Shown one piece after another: positions 41,854 through 48,640 of a stretch of 64,000 bases of DNA (positions within the stretch are counted from its first letter, which is position 1; each line of letters starts with the position of its first letter). The DNA is from Bacillota bacterium (GTDB lineage: Bacteria; Bacillota; Clostridia; Lachnospirales; Lachnospiraceae): contig JAEZOB010000053.1 of the NCBI GenBank assembly GCA_023414355.1, forward strand, positions 116,580-180,579, read 5' to 3'. Under the pieces are notes generated by a model. The model was not told the origin of the DNA and did no database searches. It worked only from the letters and a program-made list of their open reading frames with translations. Made by a program: the position numbers and the translations under genes.

Positions 41854-42267
41854 TTATTCATGAGCTGAGGACTCGGCTTGTTTTTTCAGAGCTTCCTCAA
41901 CCTTATCCTCTACGTCGTCCTTCTTCTTTGAACTCTTTGTAAACTTATTAATTACATCTGGTACCATATCAAGTATTTTAGATACACTGTCCTGATCCTT
42001 AACGCTGATCAGCTTGGAAGAACCGTTCTGGATCACCAGTGCGGAGCTGGGAGTAATCTTACCAAACATCGCACCACCCGCTGCATTTTTCGCACTGACA
42101 TTGGCATTGGCACCTGCACCCACACCAAACGATACCTCTACCAAAGGTAATATAATTGTCCCGTCATCAAATTTTACCGCTTCTCCAACAACCGTTTTTG
42201 TTGTCAGGAAGGTATCCATCCCCTTAAATAAAGATTCTACTGTTGAACTGAAATTATTCTCTGCCAT
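41854..42267 (-). CDS. gerW: GerW family sporulation protein (YtfJ)
   Basis: 137 residues. VESLFKGMDTFLTTKTVVGEA, DGTIILPLVEVSFGVGAG and GGAMFGKITPSSALVIQNG are typical of YtfJ/GerW (PF09579). A basic-acidic coiled tail (KSSKKKDDVEDKVEEAL) ends it. GerW is a forespore protein required for normal germination of the GerA type in B. subtilis. It begins one base after the stop of the DUF2953 gene with AAGGAGG inside that gene, so the two are coupled, the conserved ytfI-ytfJ order. Confidence 0.95.
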   Translation of the reverse strand: MAENNFSSTVESLFKGMDTFLTTKTVVGEAVKFDDGTIILPLVEVSFGVGAGANANVSAKNAAGGAMFGKITPSSALVIQNGSSKLISVKDQDSVSKILDMVPDVINKFTKSSKKKDDVEDKVEEALKKQAESSAHE

Positions 42268-42268
42268 A

Positions 42269-43537
42269 TTACAACGCCTCCTTCAATATTAAAAAGTTTT
42301 TCTTCAAATACTTAAAACGTTTATCTATTAAAAGCCTGCATGCAATGATAAGAATCGTTGCTGCTCTGATTCTGCCCCTTGCATAATGCTTTCCCTCAAA
42401 CCTGCTATTTTCAAAATCAGGGGTGACAGAAACCTTGTCACCGTAAAAACCATAGAAAAAGCTTATAACACTGAGCACCTGACCGGTTGAATATGGATCT
42501 CCGGTTCCGATAATCAGTTCTGATTTTAGTTTTGTAGGAAGGATATGCTTCAGCATTTTTTTTAGAATTTGCCATGTGTACTTCATACCTTGCTTATTCA
42601 GCTCGTCCATCCAAAAATCATAGATTAGATTCCATTTATGCTTGATATCCGTTATGATATCCCTGAACCTCTCATACTTACTTCTGATGTTATCCTTGAT
42701 TGCCTGTAATTTCCCGCAAAATTTAAGGTATCTTGCTTTCCATCTTTCCGGAAGCTGTTTTAGCTTAGTAATCAGCTTCAAGAATCCAGAGGGTTCTTCA
42801 GTAGACTCCGAAGGGTTATTCTCTGCTTCGTTCATCCGAGCTTCATTCATTCCTTTTTCATTATTCTCGGACTTATTTATAACTTTGTTCATTTTATTAT
42901 TTTCTACATCAATTATCTCTGCAATAATCTCCTTTGCATCATTACTCTTTTCATTTTTGAACTCCGTATTGATAGTCTCTGCATTGATCATCTCTGTATT
43001 ACTTTTCTCAATATTGTTGAGTCTTGTATTGCCAGGCTCAGTATTACCAATTTGTGTATTACTAAGCTCTGTATTACTAAGCTCTATATTATTATCCTCA
43101 GCTTTTTCTATGTCATCCTCTTTTTTTATGGATATTGCGCTGCTTGCGGTCTGATTTATTGCTTTTTCTTCATCGGCCTGCTTTAAAACTAAGTCGCTTT
43201 TCTTTTCTTTCATAACAGGCTGCAAAGTCTTCTTTGACTTTTTCTTCTCGGCTTTTTCTTTTTTGGGTCTCGGAGGTTTCAGATTATCATAGATGATAAA
43301 GCCCAAAATCCGCGCTCGAATATGAAGTACTCCCTCGATATGCGTCACGCTGATCTGTACCAGATGTAACAGCCAGCTTACTCTGCCCTTCAGATGCAGA
43401 GTTTCTCCATGAGACGCTCTGAGCTGATACCGCACCGGTACCAGAAGTACAACCAGCAGGAGAAATACCAGCAGTCCAAGTACTATTAAAAGTATCAAAC
43501 CTATTATTTTTAATATTAATAGGATAATATGAAGCAT
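42269..43537 (-). CDS. DUF2953 membrane protein (YtfI-like) with low-complexity insert
   Basis: 422 residues. An N-terminal hydrophobic segment (about 2-30) is followed by VPVRYQLRASHGETLHLKGRVSWLL, as in DUF2953. The conserved C-terminal half (TWQILKKMLKHILPTKLKSELIIGTGDP split as shown, then YGFYGDKVSVTPDFEN) follows after an insert of about 110 residues (about 145-255). The insert is rich in N, E, S and T and contains a five-residue repeat (SNTEL, GNTEP) from a 15-bp DNA repeat. Probably needed with GerW in sporulation (inference from pairing). Other YtfI proteins are near 220-300 residues, so the insert explains the extra length. Confidence 0.85.
   Translation of the reverse strand: MLHIILLILKIIGLILLIVLGLLVFLLLVVLLVPVRYQLRASHGETLHLKGRVSWLLHLVQISVTHIEGVLHIRARILGFIIYDNLKPPRPKKEKAEKKKSKKTLQPVMKEKKSDLVLKQADEEKAINQTASSAISIKKEDDIEKAEDNNIELSNTELSNTQIGNTEPGNTRLNNIEKSNTEMINAETINTEFKNEKSNDAKEIIAEIIDVENNKMNKVINKSENNEKGMNEARMNEAENNPSESTEEPSGFLKLITKLKQLPERWKARYLKFCGKLQAIKDNIRSKYERFRDIITDIKHKWNLIYDFWMDELNKQGMKYTWQILKKMLKHILPTKLKSELIIGTGDPYSTGQVLSVISFFYGFYGDKVSVTPDFENSRFEGKHYARGRIRAATILIIACRLLIDKRFKYLKKNFLILKEAL
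42960..43092. repeat. 15-bp repeat inside the DUF2953 gene
   Basis: On the plus strand CTCTGTATTACTAAG-like units recur every 15 bases, best at 43015-43092, with degenerate copies to 42960. They encode the [SG]NTE-x repeat and may vary in number between strains. Confidence 0.75.
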
Positions 43538-43600
43538 TCCTTCACCTCAACCCAATGACTGATTTATTAGGACCGGGATATTCCTTGATGCCCCCATTAT

Positions 43601-43909
43601 TTATGTAAAATAAGTACGAACATCAAATTCACCCGTTTGATTATAGATCTCCAGTAACATTTTTTCGAGTAACTCCAAAGCTTCTTGTTTTCCCTTCGCC
43701 AAACCAACGATCGTCACTTCGGTCTTTGTATAATGTGGAAACAGCAGCTGATTAACTTCAATGATATCAAATAAATTACTGGGGTTTGACGCATAAGCAA
43801 TACAATACACGCCAAAAGTAGCTTTCCTGTTATTCATAGCTGTAACTGCCTGATCTCTTGACTTTTCCATCTTCTCACCGATATAAAGATGCGTTGCCCA
43901 TGTAATCAT
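43601..43909 (-). CDS. Conserved hypothetical protein, about 100 residues
   Basis: 102 residues from MITWATHLYIGEKMEKS. Mixed alpha/beta composition (ATFGVYCIAYASNPSNLFDI, TKTEVTIVGLAKGKQEALELL), soluble, no signal and no motif I can name. The start at 43909 has AGGAG eleven bases upstream; the frame also opens at a GTG overlapping that site. It stands between DUF2953 and a helical unknown, each with its own spacer. The intact frame and site argue for a real gene; similar small proteins occur near here in Lachnospiraceae, but I cannot name them. Confidence 0.65.
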   Translation of the reverse strand: MITWATHLYIGEKMEKSRDQAVTAMNNRKATFGVYCIAYASNPSNLFDIIEVNQLLFPHYTKTEVTIVGLAKGKQEALELLEKMLLEIYNQTGEFDVRTYFT

Positions 43910-44035
43910 TATGATTTTCACTCCTATAAAACATAAACGTACAAATATATTACAATGCGTTTTATACCATTTTTTGTCAGGAATCCCATATCATGATATA
44001 TGAAGTATACCACGTATTACCAACAATAATACAAC

Positions 44036-45451
44036 TTATTCTGCCATGATTGCATTTATAATCTCGACGCAAGCAGCTTTTTCATAGGAATCGGAGCATC
44101 GCTCCAAACTGTAGCGAACATAATTCATTACTTCCGTATGATCTTTAAAAAATACAGGCATCTTATTTATGGTATTTGCAATCACTGCACGACTGACCAG
44201 CTTATCCTGTCCGTCAAATAAAAGCGACAGCTCTTCAATCAGTGAAGTTTTCTCACGCTCCACAATTTCTTCATCAACTGTTCCTTCCTCCGTTTCCTCT
44301 AATTCGATAAACAGACTCCCCGATAGAAGCTTCTGTGATAATAACAAAATTTGTAGTAGCTGATCCAGCATCATACTCCTTACAAGCCCTCTATGAGTAT
44401 GGCTTGCCTCATATAAGGCATCCTCAAGCAAGGATAAATCGTAGGAAATCTCCTCCTGTACTCCCTCTAAGTCAGTAAACTCATCAAGCAGCTCTTCTCT
44501 TGGCTCTGATTTATCTTCCTTAAGAAATAATTCATTAATCTCACGTATGATAGCAACCGCTTTATCCGCAAACTCTTTATTCTCATTCTCAGCCATTCCT
44601 TGATAGGTAGAACAAAGCAGCATGGTGTATGCATCGTTCGCAATTTCCTGCAGACTAAAATATGCCGTCGTATCTGCCTCCAGAATCAATGTCGCTGTCT
44701 CCAGCAGGTTCACTGCCCTATCATAATCTTTTTTCGTGATGCCTTTATAATCAATTGTTTTCAGCTGTTGAAGCTTTTTAACCAGCTCAGGATACGAGTC
44801 CTCCATTCCTTCCACATGATATAGCATCGCAGAGGTACGGAGCATGTACATATAAGAGTCTAGAGCAGATTGCTCCGCTCCAAGGTAGGCATCGACACTA
44901 TTGGCAACTAATTCAAAATATTTCTGCCTGGTTAACCGGATTGGAAGCTGACCAATTATTTCTCTGATTTTCTCATTGATCACAAAATTATCCTCACCAC
45001 TGAAGATATATCGCAGTATTTCTTTCGAAAATTCTGTATCATCCACCGGATCAACAGTTGGCTTAAAGCGATATTCCAGACGATTGAGGACATATTCATA
45101 GGTTCGGAAAATATCGGTATATGCAGTAAGTATATTCATCCGGTTGCTGATATTTTTTCGAAGACTGTCCACTTCCAGAATGGCCGCTTCCCGCTCTTTT
45201 CCGCTACAACACCCCAGAAGTTGTTTTCCTATGATGGTATTCAGCTTCTTCGTCGCTGTCCTAACACCTTCGCTCCACTCTTCTTCCTCATCACAATAAG
45301 CCTCATAGAAGGTATAATAATGCATGGAAAGCCTAATTGCCGCATAGGACCAGTCGTAATCAGCTAAATAATTAAAAAGCTCCGGGAGCTTCTCTTGAAG
45401 TTGACTGCCGTTAATTATGTCTCTGCTAATGTTTTTGATCATCTTATTCAT
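44036..45451 (-). CDS. Unknown all-helical protein
   Basis: 471 residues, acidic, with no membrane segments and no family I recognise. Predicted mainly helical (LPELFNYLADYDWSYAAIRL, LVRSMMLDQLLQILLLSQKL), with an acidic low-complexity patch (EETEEGTVDEEIVERE) near residues 400-415. The repeated helical pairs suggest a scaffold or TPR-like fold rather than an enzyme. The ATG at 45451 has GAGG six bases before it. It is separate from the rhomboid-like gene by a 275-base spacer with a terminator-like pair of hairpins. Function unknown. Confidence 0.75.
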   Translation of the reverse strand: MNKMIKNISRDIINGSQLQEKLPELFNYLADYDWSYAAIRLSMHYYTFYEAYCDEEEEWSEGVRTATKKLNTIIGKQLLGCCSGKEREAAILEVDSLRKNISNRMNILTAYTDIFRTYEYVLNRLEYRFKPTVDPVDDTEFSKEILRYIFSGEDNFVINEKIREIIGQLPIRLTRQKYFELVANSVDAYLGAEQSALDSYMYMLRTSAMLYHVEGMEDSYPELVKKLQQLKTIDYKGITKKDYDRAVNLLETATLILEADTTAYFSLQEIANDAYTMLLCSTYQGMAENENKEFADKAVAIIREINELFLKEDKSEPREELLDEFTDLEGVQEEISYDLSLLEDALYEASHTHRGLVRSMMLDQLLQILLLSQKLLSGSLFIELEETEEGTVDEEIVEREKTSLIEELSLLFDGQDKLVSRAVIANTINKMPVFFKDHTEVMNYVRYSLERCSDSYEKAACVEIINAIMAE

Positions 45452-45592
45452 TCTGTACCTCATTCCTATATCTGTTTTACACATTTACAAAAATGTCAGC
45501 TTCGCGGACACTTTATGAAACATGTATGAATTTTCAATCTCTTTCCTATTACTTCCTACTATTATAACAGGTAACCCTTCATAACACCATAG

Positions 45593-45650
45593 AAAAAAAG
45601 AAGCCGCTGCAAATGAATTCTCTTCGAATTCTGCAGAATTATCTTCTGCA
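45593..45650 (-). terminator. Terminator-like hairpins after the rhomboid-like gene
   Basis: TGCAGAA/TTCTGCA, then CTGCAGAATTC/GAATTC-att-TGCAG, followed on the minus strand by CTTCTTTTTTTC. The T run is six bases from the second stem, so it is a weaker candidate. Confidence 0.45.
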
Positions 45651-45725
45651 AAATCACTATAGACTACTATTTGCTACGACCTCTGTCAAAAGCTATGCTG
45701 TATCGTTATAATTCAATGATCACTC

Positions 45726-46592
45726 CTATTTGTGCACATGTTCATGGGTAAACAGGTGATCCATGCAATATTCATAATTACCGTCGCATTTGGAGCAGAA
45801 ACGGAATTCCAGCTGGTCATTGTCCAGCTCCGTTCTTCCGCATACAGCACACTTGTGCCTGGTAACTACATTCTTTCCCCGGAATTGCGTTACGTTACCT
45901 GTACTTCTTCCTTCATTCATCTGTCGGCGGTAATTCGCCTTACGTTTGTATTCGAGTGGTGAAACCTTCTGATAATTTCTTGTGGCAAAAAAGAAGATTA
46001 AGAAGTTCGCCAAAGAAACCACAAGCGGCAGAATTAGAATTGCTTGTCCCTTCACGATATATACAAATATATTATAAATATAAATCGCTCCCTGTAGCCA
46101 GGCCAGATATTTTACCTTAAGTGGAATAAGGAAATACAGCATAACCTGTACATTCGGATAGGTTGCGGCAAATGCAAAGAACATCGTACCGCAGATAAAG
46201 CCCAGATCAGGCGATATGCTGACGCCGAGAATAGCATAAGTAATCCATGCGGACAGAATATTAAACAGGATACCCGATAAGAAATAAAGGTTAAACCGGA
46301 AAGCACCCCATGCATTCTCCATGGAATTACCGATCATATAATAAAAATACACTGAAATTACTGTAAATAAGATACCCATCCCATTGATGGAACTCATTGG
46401 GATAATCCAGGTGATCAGCCTCCAGATCTGTCCCTTCAGGATCATTCCAAAATCGAGGCCAAGAATATAATACATATTCGGTGCAAATGTCCCCAATAAC
46501 AGACCTATGGCATAAAGTGCCACAATGTATTTCATCAGGTTGGGAATAGCAAGACGACCAAACCTGCGCTCGAGCTTGTTTAAAAACTTCAT
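45726..46592 (-). CDS. Rhomboid-like membrane protein (predicted inactive) with C-terminal zinc finger
   Basis: 288 residues. Six hydrophobic segments have rhomboid layout (GQIWRLITWI, NLYFLSGILFNIL, then YPNVQVMLYFLIPLKVKYLA), but where the active GxSG serine should be the sequence reads GFICGTMF, and the later catalytic histidine region lacks a histidine. It therefore looks like a pseudoprotease. The soluble tail carries a Cys4-type ribbon (CAVCGRTEL, CSKCDGNYEYC) plus histidines (THEHVHK). The ATG at 46592 has GGAG six bases upstream. Two dyads (46606-46659) lie in its upstream region. A chaperone or adaptor role is known for other dead rhomboids; for this one it is inference. Confidence 0.82.
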   Translation of the reverse strand: MKFLNKLERRFGRLAIPNLMKYIVALYAIGLLLGTFAPNMYYILGLDFGMILKGQIWRLITWIIPMSSINGMGILFTVISVYFYYMIGNSMENAWGAFRFNLYFLSGILFNILSAWITYAILGVSISPDLGFICGTMFFAFAATYPNVQVMLYFLIPLKVKYLAWLQGAIYIYNIFVYIVKGQAILILPLVVSLANFLIFFFATRNYQKVSPLEYKRKANYRRQMNEGRSTGNVTQFRGKNVVTRHKCAVCGRTELDNDQLEFRFCSKCDGNYEYCMDHLFTHEHVHK

Positions 46593-46605
46593 ATATATCT
46601 CCATT

Positions 46606-46659
46606 CTTACAAATACTTGTAAATCCGGTTTTCCCTACCATTTACAAGTACTTTGTAAA
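46606..46659 (-). promoter_or_regulatory. Pair of dyad operators before the rhomboid-like gene
   Basis: TTTACAA-N5-TTGTAAA (46641-46659) and TTTACAA-N4-TTGTAAG (46606-46623) are the same dyad twice, 35 bases apart, the second overlapping the region of the ribosome binding site. A repressor binding both is likely; which one is unknown. Confidence 0.65.
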
Positions 46660-46719
46660 CAATTCCTGTGAAACATCTTGATTTTCACACTACACATTCA
46701 GTACCTTTTGAGTAAAAGC

Positions 46720-47655
46720 CTAGAAGACCTTCTTCCTACGGAATACAAATACGACGATGGAAGCCAGGATCAATGCTGCCAAAACGATAAAATAAAAGCC
46801 AAAGGGATTATCCTTTCCGGGGATATTCACGAAGTTCATACCATAAAAACTAGCGATCATGGTAGGAATAGATAACACGATTGTAATTGCGGCAAGCAGC
46901 TTCATAACTAGGTTCTGATTATTAGAAATGATGGAGGCGAACGTCCCCATAATGCCGGTCAAAATGCCGTTATAGATATTAGCCATTTCGATCGCCTGCT
47001 TATTCTCGATAATCAGGTCCTCCAGAAGATCCTCATCCTCCGGATAATGCTTAATGGTCTCAAGCTTTAACATTTTTTCAAATACGACTTCATTGGATCG
47101 AAGGGAGGTGGTAAAGTAAACCAGACTCTTCTCCAATTCCAGCAAATCTATCAGTTCCCGATTCTGCGTTGAGATATGCAGCTTACGTTCAATCTCTTCG
47201 CTCTTTCGGTCTATGGTTCTCAGATGTTGCAGGAAGGTAGATGCGTTCTTGTATAGCACCTGAAGGATGAAGCGGGTCTTCTTATAGGTGTAGAAATCTC
47301 TGACTCGTCCATCTATAAAGCATTTTAATACAGGAGTCTCCTCCAGACAAACTGTTACAAGATAATCCTTTGCTACAATAATACCGAGAGGGATCGTCAC
47401 ATAACGGTCTTTGTCATTTCTTTTCTCTAGGAAAGGAATGTCAACCAATATGACAGTATAGTTATCCTCCACTTCAATTCTAGCTCGTTCCTCTTCATCC
47501 AAAGGGGCTCTGAGATGATCAACCTCAATTCCTGTAGCGTCTGCTATCTCCATCAGTTCAGTCGCGGAGGGGTTTGTCATGGCTACCCAACATCCCTCTG
47601 TGATCTCTGTCAAGCGCTGTAATGCACCCTCTGTTGTTCTAAAAATATCGATCAT
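46720..47655 (-). CDS. corA: CorA family divalent cation transporter
   Basis: 311 residues. A long cytoplasmic domain (residues 1-245) is followed by two membrane helices, and the family signature YGMNF at the end of the first helix (near 268-272) is present. The loop after it (VNIPGKDNPFG) differs from the classical MPEL. CorA imports Mg2+ (or Co2+/Ni2+) as a pentamer. AAGGAG precedes the ATG. The transcript begins about 265 bases upstream (promoter 47929-47957), and its leader can fold in two ways around the ribosome binding site, so control by a cis-acting RNA is probable. No M-box motif is recognisable. Confidence 0.95.
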   Translation of the reverse strand: MIDIFRTTEGALQRLTEITEGCWVAMTNPSATELMEIADATGIEVDHLRAPLDEEERARIEVEDNYTVILVDIPFLEKRNDKDRYVTIPLGIIVAKDYLVTVCLEETPVLKCFIDGRVRDFYTYKKTRFILQVLYKNASTFLQHLRTIDRKSEEIERKLHISTQNRELIDLLELEKSLVYFTTSLRSNEVVFEKMLKLETIKHYPEDEDLLEDLIIENKQAIEMANIYNGILTGIMGTFASIISNNQNLVMKLLAAITIVLSIPTMIASFYGMNFVNIPGKDNPFGFYFIVLAALILASIVVFVFRRKKVF

Positions 47656-47922
47656 AGTATGCTCCTTTCCACTGCGTATTAAGCAGCGGAAGAGAACTTA
47701 TGTCTGGCTTAGAGGCTAAAAGCACCCGATAAGCGGAATCATAATACAACCTGCTGCTGATATGCAACTGTATTTGCAGCTGACATACGCAGTACCCTTA
47801 TTATGTTGTCTTGTTTCCTCCGATTATGACTACTACCGGGGCCGGCTTCCATCCATACCACATCCTTTTCTTTATACGAATGATTCGATTCAATGTTTTC
47901 TGATAAGTATTGTTTTGAATCC
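47656..47922 (-). ncRNA. Structured 5' leader of corA, candidate riboswitch or leader-peptide attenuator
   Basis: Fold 1: CTC-TTCCGCTGC (47683-47695) pairs with GCAGTGGAA-(AG)-GAG (47662-47675), capturing the ribosome binding site. Fold 2: ACTGCGTAT (47785-47793) pairs with ATACGCAGT (47671-47679) and AGCAGC (47753-47758) with GCTGCT (47682-47687), nested; this uses the same strand and frees the site. The two folds exclude each other. The leader also has a seven-codon frame MDGSRPR ending in two TAG stops, with AAAGG seven bases before its ATG (at about 47860). Structure was drawn by eye; the ligand or signal is unknown. Confidence 0.6.
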
Positions 47923-47928
47923 AAAACT

Positions 47929-47957
47929 ATTATATGTTTTTATGATACCTTTGTCAA
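47929..47957 (-). promoter_or_regulatory. Promoter of corA
   Basis: Exact TTGACA-N17-TATAAT on the minus strand, some 270 bases before the corA start; defines a long leader. Confidence 0.9.
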
Positions 47958-48004
47958 ACAAAAACACTTTCTAATATGGGGCCATGGAAAAGAACGGCAA
48001 TGTA

Positions 48005-48098
48005 TAGGAAGTGAACAGACAATCATTTCTAAACCTGATCAGCTCGTAAACTAGTTATCAAGTTCGTATGTGAGGGAAGCCGGTCTGCTCACTTCCTA
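48005..48098. repeat. Inverted repeat between the LysM gene and the corA promoter
   Basis: TAGGAAGTGAACAGAC (48005-48020) pairs with GTCTGCTCACTTCCTA (48083-48098) with one mismatch around a 62-base loop. It starts ten bases after the LysM stop. No T run follows either side. It could be a processing or termination structure or a small mobile remnant; unexplained. Confidence 0.7.
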
Positions 48099-48107
48099 AC
48101 CGATCGT

Positions 48108-48458
48108 TCATTCCTGCATTGGTGTCTCACTTTCCATAGTGGTCGGAACTGTAAGGGTAGTTCCAGGCATCAGATATATTCCGTTAAGATTATTCTGCTG
48201 CATTAAGTCAGCCAGACCTATACCATTATGATCCAGAACACTGCCCAGAGTATCTCCGTCTTGAACCAGATACGTCGTGAAGTCCGTAAATTGGTTACTT
48301 GGCATACTTACAGGAATACATAGTATTTCTCCCATTCTTAAATTGTATACATTTACCATAGGATTTGCTGCCATCAAGGAGCTCACGCTGACTCCAAAAT
48401 GCTTGCTGATGCGATAGAGGGTATCCCCCTTCTGAATTACATATTCGACACAGTACAT
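48108..48458 (-). CDS. Double LysM domain protein
   Basis: 116 residues. The first LysM (YVIQKGDTLYRISKHFGVSV, residues about 6-50) is followed by a second (YLVQDGDTLGSVLDHNGIGL, about 63-107). No signal peptide or enzyme domain, as in small spore coat or cortex LysM proteins (SafA-like, YkzQ-like). LysM binds glycan chains of peptidoglycan. AAGGAG precedes the ATG. Divergent from the activase gene. A sporulation role is inferred from similar small clostridial proteins. Confidence 0.85.
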   Translation of the reverse strand: MYCVEYVIQKGDTLYRISKHFGVSVSSLMAANPMVNVYNLRMGEILCIPVSMPSNQFTDFTTYLVQDGDTLGSVLDHNGIGLADLMQQNNLNGIYLMPGTTLTVPTTMESETPMQE

Positions 48459-48552
48459 AACCGTACTCCTTCCGGTGAAACAATGACTTCATAATAAATA
48501 TATTCTTTCTTATTAAAATGGTTCAGAAGGTTATTTTATAAAAATTAAGTTG

Positions 48553-48581
48553 TTGAACTTTAAAATTATGTATCGTATAAT
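48553..48581 (+). promoter_or_regulatory. Promoter of the activase gene
   Basis: TTGAAC-N17-TATAAT on the plus strand, 60 bases before the start. Confidence 0.85.
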
Positions 48582-48640
48582 ATAGAAAGCTTATTTTTGG
48601 GGCAGTATTTTTTACGGTATCGTGTGAGGAGATAGGAAGC

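Noticed and set aside
42642..43154. 170-codon Ser/Leu/Ile-rich frame on the plus strand
   Set aside because: Antisense of the repeat-rich DUF2953 insert; composition mirrors the opposite strand and no start site is seen.
47656..47922. M-box (Mg2+ riboswitch) upstream of corA
   Set aside because: None of the conserved M-box strings I know could be found on either strand; the leader is recorded as a different candidate.
47739..47924. 61-codon frame in the corA leader
   Set aside because: Starts at a TTG without a ribosome binding site and covers the paired leader segments; a short leader peptide is more credible than this protein.
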